Source: an uncultured Arachnia sp. (lineage in GTDB: Bacteria; Actinomycetota; Actinomycetes; Propionibacteriales; Propionibacteriaceae). Taken from it: a DNA stretch of 14,171 nt. Positions 8,083-14,171 of the stretch are shown here, piece after piece. Position numbers and translations under genes: made by a program. The stretch spans positions 1 through 14,171 of the forward strand of contig CAKUBE010000020.1 in the NCBI GenBank assembly GCA_934636715.1, read 5' to 3'. The number at the start of each line of letters is the position of its first letter. Positions within the stretch are counted from its first letter, which is position 1. Under the pieces are notes generated by a model. That model did no database searches and was not told the origin of the DNA. It saw nothing but the letters and a program-made list of their open reading frames with translations.

Positions 8083-9612
8083 ATGAACAGTCATTCGGCA
8101 CCGTCGGGCCCGCCGGGAGGATCCCGGGCGGAGGGCCCGCTGCTTTCCCTTCACGGCATCTCGAAACAGTTCCCCGGAGTGATCGCGCTCTCCGATGTGT
8201 CCATGGAGTTCCGAGCCGGAGAGGTCCACGCTCTCGTGGGCGAGAACGGCGCAGGGAAGTCCACGCTCATCAAGACGCTCGCCGGGGCACACCAGCCGAC
8301 AAGCGGCTGGATCGAGATGGACGGGAATCGATATGAGGGCCTCACCCCGACCCAGGCCAAGGAGCTCGGGATCGCCGTCATCTACCAGGAGTTCACCCTG
8401 GTCCCCGTGCTCAGCGCCGCCGAGAACATCTTCCTCGGCGACTACCTCATGAAGGGTCCGGTCCTCGACCGTCGAGCGATGGTCGCCCGCGCCAACGAGC
8501 TCTTCGCCCGGCTGAAGGTGAACATCGATCCGCGCACGCTCGTGCAGGATCTCACCACCGGCTACCAGCAGATCGTCGAGATCGCCAAGGCCCTCGCCCG
8601 CAACGCACGGATCCTCGTGATGGACGAGCCGTCGGCGCCGCTCACGATGACGGAGGTCGAGGCGATGTTCGAGGTCGTCGAGACGCTGCGCGAGCAGGGC
8701 GTCACCGTGATCTACATCTCGCACCGCATGGAGGAGATCTTCCACCTGGGCGACCGGGTCTCGATCCTCCGCGACGGCCAGTACGTCGCCACGCGCGACG
8801 TCGCGGACACCAACCGGGCGGAGCTCATCACCCTCATGGTCGGGCGCGAACTCAGCGAGACCTTCCCGGAGCGCACGCACGCCATCGGCGAGCCGACGAT
8901 CCGCGTGTCGAACCTCACCGGCAACGGCGTCCGCGACATCAGCTTCGAGGCCCACCGCGGCGAGGTTCTCGGCTTCGCCGGGCTGGTCGGTGCCGGCCGC
9001 ACGGAGTTGATGGAGATGCTGTTCGGGGCCGCGCCGTCGGACTCGGGCACCATCGACGTCAACGACCGCCCGGCCCGCACCAGGAGCGTGATCTCGGCCA
9101 TCGGCACCGGCATCGCGCTGGTGCCCGAGGACCGCAAGCGCCACGGCGTGCTGCTGAACCTCCCCATCAAGGAGAACGTCAGCCTGCCGTCGCTGAAGCG
9201 CCTGTCGCGGTTCGGCGTCGTCGACCGGCGCCGCGAGGCGAAGCTCGTCCACGACTACCGCACGTCGCTGCGGATCAAGACGCCGAGCGTCGCCCAGAAG
9301 GTCGGCAACCTCTCCGGCGGCAACCAGCAGAAGGTGGTGCTGGCGAAGTGGCTCGCCATGGACACCGACATCCTGATCTTCGACGAGCCCACCCGCGGCA
9401 TCGACGTCGGGGCCCGCCACGAGATCTACCTGATCATGAACGAGCTGGCCGCGGCCGGCAAGACCATCCTGATGGTCTCTTCCGACATGGAGGAGCTGCT
9501 CGGCATGTCCGACCGGCTCATCGTACTCAGTCGAGGCCGGTACGCCGGCAGCCTCACCAAACCCGAATTCGACCAGGAGAAGATCCTGGCCATGGCGAGC
9601 GGAGTCGCATGA
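8083..9612 (+). CDS. CUT2 sugar/polyol ABC transporter ATP-binding protein (RbsA/XylG-like)
   Basis: This 509-residue protein carries two fused ABC domains, as in all CUT2 importers. Domain 1 has Walker A GENGAGKST (53-61), signature-region LTTGYQQIVEIAKAL (157-171), Walker B ILVMDEPSAPLT (177-188) and His214. Domain 2 has the degenerate Walker A GLVGAGRTE (300-308) normal for this family, signature LSGGNQQKV (410-418) and ILIFDEPTRGID (430-441). ATG 8083 is preferred over TTG 8077: AGGGAG at 8071-8076 is 6 bases from the ATG but directly abuts the TTG. The domain 1 signature and DEPSAPLT differ slightly from the usual DEPTAALT but look functional. The stop overlaps the permease start (ATGA). 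It energises uptake of a monosaccharide or sugar alcohol. Confidence 0.95.
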   Translation: MNSHSAPSGPPGGSRAEGPLLSLHGISKQFPGVIALSDVSMEFRAGEVHALVGENGAGKSTLIKTLAGAHQPTSGWIEMDGNRYEGLTPTQAKELGIAVIYQEFTLVPVLSAAENIFLGDYLMKGPVLDRRAMVARANELFARLKVNIDPRTLVQDLTTGYQQIVEIAKALARNARILVMDEPSAPLTMTEVEAMFEVVETLREQGVTVIYISHRMEEIFHLGDRVSILRDGQYVATRDVADTNRAELITLMVGRELSETFPERTHAIGEPTIRVSNLTGNGVRDISFEAHRGEVLGFAGLVGAGRTELMEMLFGAAPSDSGTIDVNDRPARTRSVISAIGTGIALVPEDRKRHGVLLNLPIKENVSLPSLKRLSRFGVVDRRREAKLVHDYRTSLRIKTPSVAQKVGNLSGGNQQKVVLAKWLAMDTDILIFDEPTRGIDVGARHEIYLIMNELAAAGKTILMVSSDMEELLGMSDRLIVLSRGRYAGSLTKPEFDQEKILAMASGVA

Positions 9613-10598
9613 ACACCAAACTTATGGCGCACGCCAAGGAGATCGGCATCGTCCTGGTCCTTGTCGCGTTGATCGTCGCCTTCAGCATCTGGACGCCCCA
9701 GTTCCTGACGGTGAGCAACTTCTTCAACATCGCGAAGCAGGTCGCCACCCTCGGCATCTGCGCGGTGGGCTTCACCTTCGTGCTGATCACGGCGGGCATC
9801 GACCTGTCCGTCGGCTACCAGATCTCGCTGAACGTCGTCGTCGCGGGCGTCCTGATGGCCAACTTCAACGTCCCCTGGGTGCTCGCGGTGCTCCTGACGA
9901 TGGTGCTCGGCACGCTCGTCGGCGTGGCCAACGGCGCGCTCATCGCGTTCACGGGGGTGGCGCCGCTGATCATCACGCTGTCCATGATGATGGTGCTCAA
10001 CGGCGTCAGCTACCTGATCTCCGAGGGCCTGCCCATCATCGGCTTCCCGCAGGGCTTCTCGGTGCTCAGCTCGGGCATCGGGCCCGGCATCCCCGTCGCG
10101 CTGATCATCATGCTGCTCATCTGGGCCGTCGGCGTGTTCATCCTGAACTACACGACCCACGGCCGGAACTTCTACGCGCTCGGCTCCAACGTCGAGGCGG
10201 CCCGCCTCTCGGGCGTCAACGTCAAGAAGAACATCGTCCTCGTCTACGCGCTCTGCGGCCTCTTCACCTCCATCGGCGCCGTGCTCATGCTCGCCCGCCT
10301 CAACTCCGCCCAGTCGGCCACCGGCGCGGGATTCGAGTTCAGCGTGCTGACCGCCTGCGTCCTCGGCGGCGTCTCCGTCATGGGCGGCAAGGGCACCATG
10401 TTCGGCGCCTTCGTCGGCGTGCTGATCGTCGGCGTGCTCGACAACGGCCTCCTCCTCGCCAACGTCAGCGCCTACATCCAGCTCGTCATGAAGGGCTCGA
10501 TCCTGGCCGCCGCGGTCATCTACGACACCATGTCGAAGGCCAGCGGCGACCGCACGAAGAAGTTGAGGTCCATCAATCCAGAAAACGTCCCCGCCTAG
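9609..10598 (+). CDS. CUT2 sugar/polyol ABC transporter permease (RbsC-like)
   Basis: This 329-residue integral membrane protein has about eight to ten hydrophobic segments from residue 13 to about 306. Family hallmarks are GIDLSVG (63-69) following TM2, the cytoplasmic coupling loop GRNFYALGSNVEAARLSGV (185-203), and LGGVSVMGGKGTMFGA (252-267). It would form a homodimeric channel with the double-domain ATPase. The start ATG overlaps the ATPase stop. The short polar C-terminus (KASGDRTKKLRSINPENVPA, 310-329) is cytoplasmic. The stop codon is embedded in an inverted repeat that separates this gene from the binding-protein gene. Substrate class (pentose, hexose or polyol) cannot be read from the permease alone. 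Confidence 0.95.
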   Translation: MNTKLMAHAKEIGIVLVLVALIVAFSIWTPQFLTVSNFFNIAKQVATLGICAVGFTFVLITAGIDLSVGYQISLNVVVAGVLMANFNVPWVLAVLLTMVLGTLVGVANGALIAFTGVAPLIITLSMMMVLNGVSYLISEGLPIIGFPQGFSVLSSGIGPGIPVALIIMLLIWAVGVFILNYTTHGRNFYALGSNVEAARLSGVNVKKNIVLVYALCGLFTSIGAVLMLARLNSAQSATGAGFEFSVLTACVLGGVSVMGGKGTMFGAFVGVLIVGVLDNGLLLANVSAYIQLVMKGSILAAAVIYDTMSKASGDRTKKLRSINPENVPA

Positions 10599-10609
10599 GC
10601 CCCTAGGCG
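10592..10609 (+). terminator. Inverted repeat spanning the permease stop codon (stabiliser or attenuator)
   Basis: CGCCTAGG (10592-10599) and CCTAGGCG (10602-10609) are perfect 8-bp arms separated by CC; in RNA this gives about a 7-bp stem with a 4-base loop. The permease TAG stop lies in the left arm. There is no U-tract, so full termination is unlikely. Hairpins at this position, just before a binding-protein gene, often protect or unequally partition transcripts so that the binding protein is made in excess. Confidence 0.5.
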
Positions 10610-10637
10610 AGACACAACGGTCCAGAAAGGAACCACC

Positions 10638-11612
10638 ATGAGGAAGATCCTCGTTGCGATGTTCGTCGCGCTCACGATGGTGTTCGCCGGCTGCTCGAAC
10701 GGCGGCACGACCCCCGGCGGGGGCGGCGACTCCGACAAGACCCAGGTCGGCATGACGTTCGCCGACCTCGGCAACCCGGTGTGGGCGGAGCTGGCGAAGG
10801 AGGCCATCGCCTACGGCGCCGAGAAGGGCATCGCGATCACCTCCGTCGACGCCCAGAACGACTCCGCCAAGCAGGTCACCCAGATCGAGAACTTCATCCA
10901 GAGCGGGGTGAAGGCGATCATCATCTGCGCCGTCGAGTCCAACGCGCTCGCCGACGTCACCAAGAAGGCCCAGGACGCCGGCATCAAGGTCGTCGGCTAC
11001 ACCCAGGTGCTCACCAACGTCGACAGCCAGCTCCTGGTCGACGCCTACAACACCGGCTACGCCAACGGCGAGTATGCGGCCAAGTGGATCAAGGAGGTCT
11101 ACGGCGACGAGCCGATCGAGTGGGGCCTGATGGACCTGCCGACCTTCCCCGAGATCATCGACCGCGCCAACGGCATCAAGGACGCGATCGCCGAGGGCGC
11201 CCCGAACGCCAAGCTCGTCGCCACCGCCCCCGCCCTGACCGCCGAGGACGGCGTCGCGAACGCCGAGAACTTCCTCCAGGCCAACCCGAACATGAAGGTC
11301 ATCGCCACCATCGGCGGCGGCGGCGCGGCCGGCGCGAACGCGGGCATCAAGAGCGCGGGCGTCACGGACTTCGAGAAGTTCGGCCTCTTCGGCATCGACG
11401 CCACCCAGCAGGAGATCCAGGCGATCATCAACGGCGACCCGCAGAAGTCGTCGATCAGCCTCGGCGGCGGCAAGGTGCACGGCCGCACCCTCGTCGACAT
11501 GACCGTCGGCCTCCTCGCGGGCGAGACCGTCGAGAAGGACCAGTTCATGCCGATCACGGTCATCGACAAGACCAACGCGCAGGAGTACTACGACGAGATG
11601 TTCGGCAAGTAA
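10638..11612 (+). CDS. CUT2 sugar/polyol-binding lipoprotein (RbsB-like)
   Basis: This 324-residue receptor starts at ATG 10638 behind the ribosome-binding site GAAAGGA (10624-10630). A short signal peptide with Arg2/Lys3 and a hydrophobic core ends in the lipobox VFAGC, so Cys19 would be lipidated after signal peptidase II cleavage. A Gly/Thr/Ser linker (20-35) precedes a type I periplasmic-binding fold: VGMTFADLGNPVWAELAKEA (37-56), DAQNDSAKQVTQIENFI (71-87), VKAIIICAVESNAL (91-104), and GIDATQQEIQAI (252-263) in the second lobe. The first part of the mature domain matches the ribose/galactose-type binding proteins. It captures ligand outside the membrane and delivers it to the RbsC-like permease. 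It sits 39 bp after the permease gene and 42 bp before the dehydrogenase gene. Confidence 0.94.
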   Translation: MRKILVAMFVALTMVFAGCSNGGTTPGGGGDSDKTQVGMTFADLGNPVWAELAKEAIAYGAEKGIAITSVDAQNDSAKQVTQIENFIQSGVKAIIICAVESNALADVTKKAQDAGIKVVGYTQVLTNVDSQLLVDAYNTGYANGEYAAKWIKEVYGDEPIEWGLMDLPTFPEIIDRANGIKDAIAEGAPNAKLVATAPALTAEDGVANAENFLQANPNMKVIATIGGGGAAGANAGIKSAGVTDFEKFGLFGIDATQQEIQAIINGDPQKSSISLGGGKVHGRTLVDMTVGLLAGETVEKDQFMPITVIDKTNAQEYYDEMFGK

Positions 11613-11654
11613 GCCGACACGGCTCGTCGATCCCAGGAAGGAATCGTCAGTCTC

Positions 11655-12716
11655 ATGACCACCATGCACGCCGTCGTCGCGCACGGACCCTACGACTACC
11701 GCCACGAGGAGGTCCCGGTCCCCACCGTCGGTCCCGGGGAGATCCTGCTCAAGGTGCTGGCCTGCGGCATCTGCGCCGGCGATACCAAGTCGTTCCACGG
11801 CGGGATCCGCATCTGGGGCACGTCCGAGGCGGACCGCTACATCGACGCGCCCGTCACCGGCGGGCACGAGTTCGTCGGCCGGGTCGTCGAGCTCGGCGAC
11901 GGCGTGACCGGGTACGAGGTCGGCGATCGCGTGATCTCCGAGCAGATCGTGCCCTGCGACGACTGCCGGTTCTGCGCCGAGGGCACCTACTGGATGTGCA
12001 CGCGCTCCGCGGTGTACGGGTTCAAGCACTGCTGCGAGGGGGGCTTCGCCGAGTACGTGAAGCTCCCCGCGACGGCGCGGAACCACAAGGTGCCCGACTC
12101 GTTGACCGACGAGCAGGCGGCGCTGGTCGAGCCGATCGCGTGCGGCATGCACGCCATCGAGCAGGCGAACATCCGGCACAGCGACGTCGTGGTGATCGCC
12201 GGCCTCGGCGGGATCGGGTTGGCGATGCTCTCGATCGCCGCCTCGGCGATGCCGCGGCTGCTCATCGGCATCGACGTGCGCGAGGATCGGCTGGCGCTGG
12301 GCACGGACTTCGGCGCGGACTACGTGTTCAATCCGACGACCTGCGACCTGGAGGCCGAGCTCCGGGCGCTGACCGACGGCCTCGGCGTCGACGTCTACGT
12401 CGAGGCCTCGGGCAGCGGCGCCAGCGTGAACCAGGGCCTGAACTGCCTGATCAACCACGGCCGCTTCGTCCAGATGGGCGTGTTCGCGGACCTCGTCACC
12501 GCCGACTGGAACGTCATCGGCGACGGCAAGGAGCTGCACATCGTCGGGTCGCACCTCTCGGGGCTCACCTACCCGGCGGTGATCAAGGGCATCGAGTCCG
12601 GGCGGATCCGCACGGAAGGCCTCGTCACGCACAGGTTCCCGCTGGAGAGGTGGGACGAGGCCTTCAAGATCGCCGACGGCGCGCCCAACGCGCTGAAGGT
12701 GCTGCTGGTCCCGTAA
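11655..12716 (+). CDS. Zinc-dependent polyol dehydrogenase (MDR family, erythritol/L-threitol dehydrogenase-like)
   Basis: This 353-residue cytoplasmic enzyme belongs to the medium-chain zinc dehydrogenases that oxidise polyols to ketoses with NAD. Catalytic zinc ligands are probably Cys40 (CGICAGD), His71 and Glu72 (GHE), and Glu159. Four structural-zinc Cys are at 101, 104, 107 and 115. The Rossmann loop is GLGGIG (183-188), with Asp207 positioned to prefer NAD over NADP. VGDRVISEQIVPC, a YGFK motif at 121-124 and a GVFADLVTADW...GDGKEL region recall, from memory, the mycobacterial erythritol/L-threitol dehydrogenase; sorbitol or ribitol dehydrogenase remain alternatives. AGGAAGGA (11635-11642) lies 12 bases before ATG 11655; ATG 11664 is a possible later start. 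Position behind the importer suggests it oxidises the imported compound. Confidence 0.88.
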   Translation: MTTMHAVVAHGPYDYRHEEVPVPTVGPGEILLKVLACGICAGDTKSFHGGIRIWGTSEADRYIDAPVTGGHEFVGRVVELGDGVTGYEVGDRVISEQIVPCDDCRFCAEGTYWMCTRSAVYGFKHCCEGGFAEYVKLPATARNHKVPDSLTDEQAALVEPIACGMHAIEQANIRHSDVVVIAGLGGIGLAMLSIAASAMPRLLIGIDVREDRLALGTDFGADYVFNPTTCDLEAELRALTDGLGVDVYVEASGSGASVNQGLNCLINHGRFVQMGVFADLVTADWNVIGDGKELHIVGSHLSGLTYPAVIKGIESGRIRTEGLVTHRFPLERWDEAFKIADGAPNALKVLLVP

Positions 12717-12735
12717 ACCTCCGATTGAACCGGGT

Positions 12736-12811
12736 ACCGCTGGTTGAGCTGGGCCGCGACGAAGTCGACGGGCCTCGGCTCAACCAGCGGTGGTGGGCTC
12801 AAACCAGCGGT
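12736..12811 (+). repeat. Palindromic intergenic repeat with an additional partial copy
   Basis: ACCGCTGGTTGAGC (12736-12749) and GCTCAACCAGCGGT (12778-12791) are perfect 14-bp inverted arms around a 28-base GC-rich centre that contains the small stem CGAC-GAA-GTCG (12757-12767). A third arm, GCTCAAACCAGCGGT (12797-12811), repeats the right arm directly with one extra A. The GGTTGAGC...CTCAACC design resembles REP-like palindromic elements that I recall as widespread between genes in actinomycetes. It occupies most of the 121-bp gap between the dehydrogenase and LacI genes and may act as a transcript end, although no T-tract follows. Confidence 0.75.
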
Positions 12812-12823
12812 ATGCGGAACAGA

Positions 12824-12829
12824 TAGATT
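12824..12829 (+). promoter_or_regulatory. Possible -10 box of a leaderless LacI transcript
   Basis: TAGATT fits the TANNNT -10 consensus of actinomycete promoters and ends 8 bases before ATG 12838. Transcription would begin at or next to the start codon. No Shine-Dalgarno is visible before that ATG, and no clear -35 is present at 17 bp. Leaderless mRNAs are common in Actinomycetota, so the reading is plausible but unproven. Confidence 0.4.
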
Positions 12830-12837
12830 GACCCCTG

Positions 12838-13848
12838 ATGCAAAAGAGTGGTGCGGTCACCGTCCGGGACGTGGCGACGATGGCGGGCGTGAGCCTGAGC
12901 ACGGTGTCGAACGTGCTCAACCGCCCGGACCGCGTGGCCTCCGCGACGCGCGCGCGGGTCACCGACGCCATCGCGCACCTCGGGTACATCCGCAACGACG
13001 CCGCGCGCACGCTCCGCCTGGGGGAGAGCCGCGCCGTCGGCCTGGTGATCAGCGAGTCGACCAGCCCGTTCTACGCGGAGATCATCCGCTCCGCCGCCAC
13101 CGTGCTCGCCGAGCGCGGGTACTCGGCGCTCGTGGGCAGCGCGTACCAGGACGTGGCGGCGGCCGAGCGCCTCGTGCAGCTGTTCGAGGCGCAGCGGGTG
13201 GACGGCCTGCTGCTCAACCCGTTCACCGCGGCACCCGCCTTCCGCACCGCGATGCGGCAGGGCGTGCCCACTGTCTACGTCGACGCCGACGCCCCGGACT
13301 CCGCGCACTGCTCCGTCACCGCGGATCACGTCGCGGGCGGGCGCATGGCCGTGCAGCACCTGGCCGCGGTGGGCCGCCGGCGGATCGCCCTCGTGCGCGG
13401 CCCCGTCCACCTCTCGCAGATCGCCGGCCGCTTGGAGGGCGCCCGCGCCGCCTGCGCCGAGCTCGGACTCTCCTGCGAGGAGCTGGTGGCGTCGACGTAC
13501 TTCGTCCGCGGCGGGATGAACGCCGGCGAGGTGATCGCCAGCCGTCCGGTATCCAAACGCCCGGACGCGATCTTCGCGGCCAACGACATCCTCGCGATGG
13601 GCATCATCACGTCGCTGGCCGAGCGGGGCATCCGGGTTCCCGAGGACATCGCGGTCATCGGCTACGACGACACGGACTTCGCGCTCGCCGCGCGGGTGCC
13701 CCTGACGACGCTCCGGCAGCCGGCCACGGAGATCGGGGCGAGGGCCGCGGCCCTGCTACTGGAGGAGATCGAGGGCGGCCCCGATCACCAGCACGAGGCG
13801 ACCGTGCTGCTCCCGGAGCTGATCATCCGCGGCAGCACCCTCCCCTGA
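12838..13848 (+). CDS. LacI/GalR-family transcriptional regulator
   Basis: This 336-residue repressor has the standard layout. An N-terminal helix-turn-helix (about 8-29) reads VTVRDVATMAGVSLSTVSNV with the recognition helix at 20-28. A hinge helix ARTLRLGES (56-64) has Leu59 at the position that enters the minor groove of a central CpG. A type I periplasmic-binding sensor domain follows (about 66-336), including VGLVISESTSPFYAEII, PDAIFAANDILAMGI (242-256) and VIGYDDTDFA (273-282). ATG 12838 lacks a ribosome-binding site, consistent with a leaderless message. It probably binds the TTGCAACGTT sites before the transporter operon and is released by the imported sugar or polyol or a product of it. 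It is separated from the dehydrogenase gene by a palindromic repeat, so it may have its own promoter. Confidence 0.94.
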   Translation: MQKSGAVTVRDVATMAGVSLSTVSNVLNRPDRVASATRARVTDAIAHLGYIRNDAARTLRLGESRAVGLVISESTSPFYAEIIRSAATVLAERGYSALVGSAYQDVAAAERLVQLFEAQRVDGLLLNPFTAAPAFRTAMRQGVPTVYVDADAPDSAHCSVTADHVAGGRMAVQHLAAVGRRRIALVRGPVHLSQIAGRLEGARAACAELGLSCEELVASTYFVRGGMNAGEVIASRPVSKRPDAIFAANDILAMGIITSLAERGIRVPEDIAVIGYDDTDFALAARVPLTTLRQPATEIGARAAALLLEEIEGGPDHQHEATVLLPELIIRGSTLP

Positions 13849-13851
13849 CCC

Positions 13852-14094
13852 TCACGCAGGCAGCCATCTGACTGAGGGCCCACGCTGGGGGCCCTCCGGA
13901 TCCTTGACGATGATGTTCGCGGCGCGGAGTTCCGTAAGAATCTGGTTGGCCTGCTGCAAGTCAAGGTCGAACATGTTGCGGATCGTCTTGTTCGTGATCC
14001 ATCCATACTCGGCTAGATGCGCCTCGACACGCGGCCGAGCCACCTCAGAACGCGCGCGGTGCTTCACAGCTGTCCCCAGGGCAGATGCCACCGC
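13852..14094 (-). pseudogene. Truncated winged-helix protein, C-terminal fragment
   Basis: On the reverse strand a frame ends at TGA 13854-13852, only 3 bp from the LacI stop, so the two genes converge. About 80 residues are readable up to the apparent insertion-sequence end. They include HLAEYGWITNKTIRNMF and QQANQILTELRAANIIVK, a winged helix-turn-helix, then GPSVRWLPA at the C-terminus. The pattern recalls the C-terminal winged helix of AlbA_2/AAA_4 (Schlafen-like) ATP-binding proteins, but this is a recollection, not a firm match. No credible start codon or ribosome-binding site is visible: the frame begins only with a TTG inside the presumed IS end, and an in-frame stop lies at 14142-14140. 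Codon use is less GC3-biased than in the genes upstream (CTT, ATT, CTA, TCT), which suggests acquired DNA. It is probably a broken gene. Confidence 0.6.
13874..13896 (+). terminator. Strong GC hairpin downstream of lacI
   Basis: GAGGGCCC (13874-13881) and GGGCCCTC (13889-13896) pair perfectly around a 7-base loop, 26 bases after the LacI stop. There is no T-tract, so efficient intrinsic termination is uncertain. The stem also lies inside the 3' coding part of the reverse-strand fragment (Gly-Pro codons), which could by itself explain the symmetry. Confidence 0.35.
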
Positions 14095-14171
14095 GGTCAA
14101 GCCCCACGTAGTGGTGTAGCGGGTTCTTCGTTTAGGCGGTCAGTGCGAGTTGGTCTGTCACCTCCTCGTTG
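14095..14171 (-). mobile_element. End of an insertion sequence, probably IS256/Mutator-like (partial)
   Basis: The stretch beginning GGTCAAGCCCCACGTAGTGG at 14095 resembles, from memory, terminal inverted repeats of actinomycete IS256-family elements, read outward as ...TACACCACT...GGGCTTGACC. It lies between a short reverse-strand coding end (stop at 14132-14134) and the truncated winged-helix frame. This order, transposase C-terminus then terminal repeat then interrupted host gene, is what an IS insertion would give. Only about 77 bp are in the window, so neither the other end nor a target-site duplication can be seen. Confidence 0.45.
14132..14171 (-). CDS. C-terminal end of a putative transposase (partial)
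   Basis: On the reverse strand an open frame enters from the window edge and stops at TAA 14134-14132, reading NEEVTDQLALTA. A C-terminus ending in ALTA is something I recall from some IS256-family transposases in actinomycetes, and the sequence just after the stop looks like an IS end. Twelve residues cannot establish the family. It could equally be the end of another gene. Confidence 0.35.
   Translation of the reverse strand, partial: NEEVTDQLALTA

Noticed and set aside
11612..11624. AGCCG-ACA-CGGCT hairpin after the binding-protein gene as a terminator
   Set aside because: The stem is only 5 bp with no T-tract, in very GC-rich DNA where such stems arise by chance.
9426..12632. 1068-residue reverse-strand open frame opposite the permease, binding protein and dehydrogenase genes
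   Set aside because: It is antisense to three well-supported genes, is dominated by Asp/Glu/Gly/His/Arg low-complexity composition, and has no recognisable domain. It is a shadow of GC-rich third-position bias.

Overview
The window is uniformly GC-rich, with strong G/C bias at third codon positions, short intergenic gaps and many 4-bp stop/start overlaps. Gene content fits an actinomycete (Actinomycetota), possibly Propionibacteriales-like. That placement is an inference from composition, regulator types and gene style, not from a marker gene. No rRNA, tRNA or CRISPR array was seen.

Region 1 (1-7765, + strand) is one carbohydrate-uptake operon whose 5' end lies outside the window. It encodes the C-terminal part of a family 5 solute-binding protein, two Dpp/Opp-type permeases, two Dpp/Opp-type ATPases, a ROK-family regulator, a GH4 6-phospho-beta-glucosidase-like enzyme and a BadF/GlcNAc-kinase-type sugar kinase. 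From the first permease to the kinase every junction is an overlap except a 26-bp gap before the GH4 gene, so one coordinately translated unit is likely. The logic appears to be ABC import of a beta-linked oligosaccharide (cellobiose- or chitobiose-like), with a kinase and a GH4 hydrolase in place of a PTS. The layout recalls the Vibrio chitin-oligosaccharide locus, which also pairs a Dpp-like transporter with a BadF-type glucosamine kinase.

Region 2 (7766-8082) is a 317-bp regulatory interval. It holds two copies of TTGCAACGTT, 211 bp apart. The second is an 18-bp imperfect palindrome with a central CG, typical of a LacI-family operator, and overlaps a possible -10 box. A short GC-rich hairpin precedes the Shine-Dalgarno of the next gene.

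Region 3 (8083-13848, + strand) is a second cassette: a CUT2 (ribose/polyol-type) ABC transporter with a double-domain ATPase, permease and periplasmic-binding lipoprotein, then a zinc-dependent medium-chain polyol dehydrogenase resembling erythritol/L-threitol dehydrogenase, then a LacI regulator. A hairpin spans the permease stop codon ahead of the binding-protein gene, and a palindromic intergenic repeat separates the dehydrogenase from the regulator. The cassette looks like import of a sugar alcohol or sugar followed by NAD-linked oxidation to a ketose, with LacI control through the region 2 operators. No kinase or isomerase for the ketose lies in the window.

Region 4 (13849-14171) holds a reverse-strand C-terminal fragment of a winged-helix protein. 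It appears to be cut by the end of an insertion sequence, probably IS256/Mutator-like, of which only a terminal-repeat-like stretch and the last 12 codons of a putative transposase are inside the window. No clearly new system is evident. The most interesting points are the paired operators, the PTS-independent GH4/kinase operon, the divergent ROK protein and the palindromic repeat.
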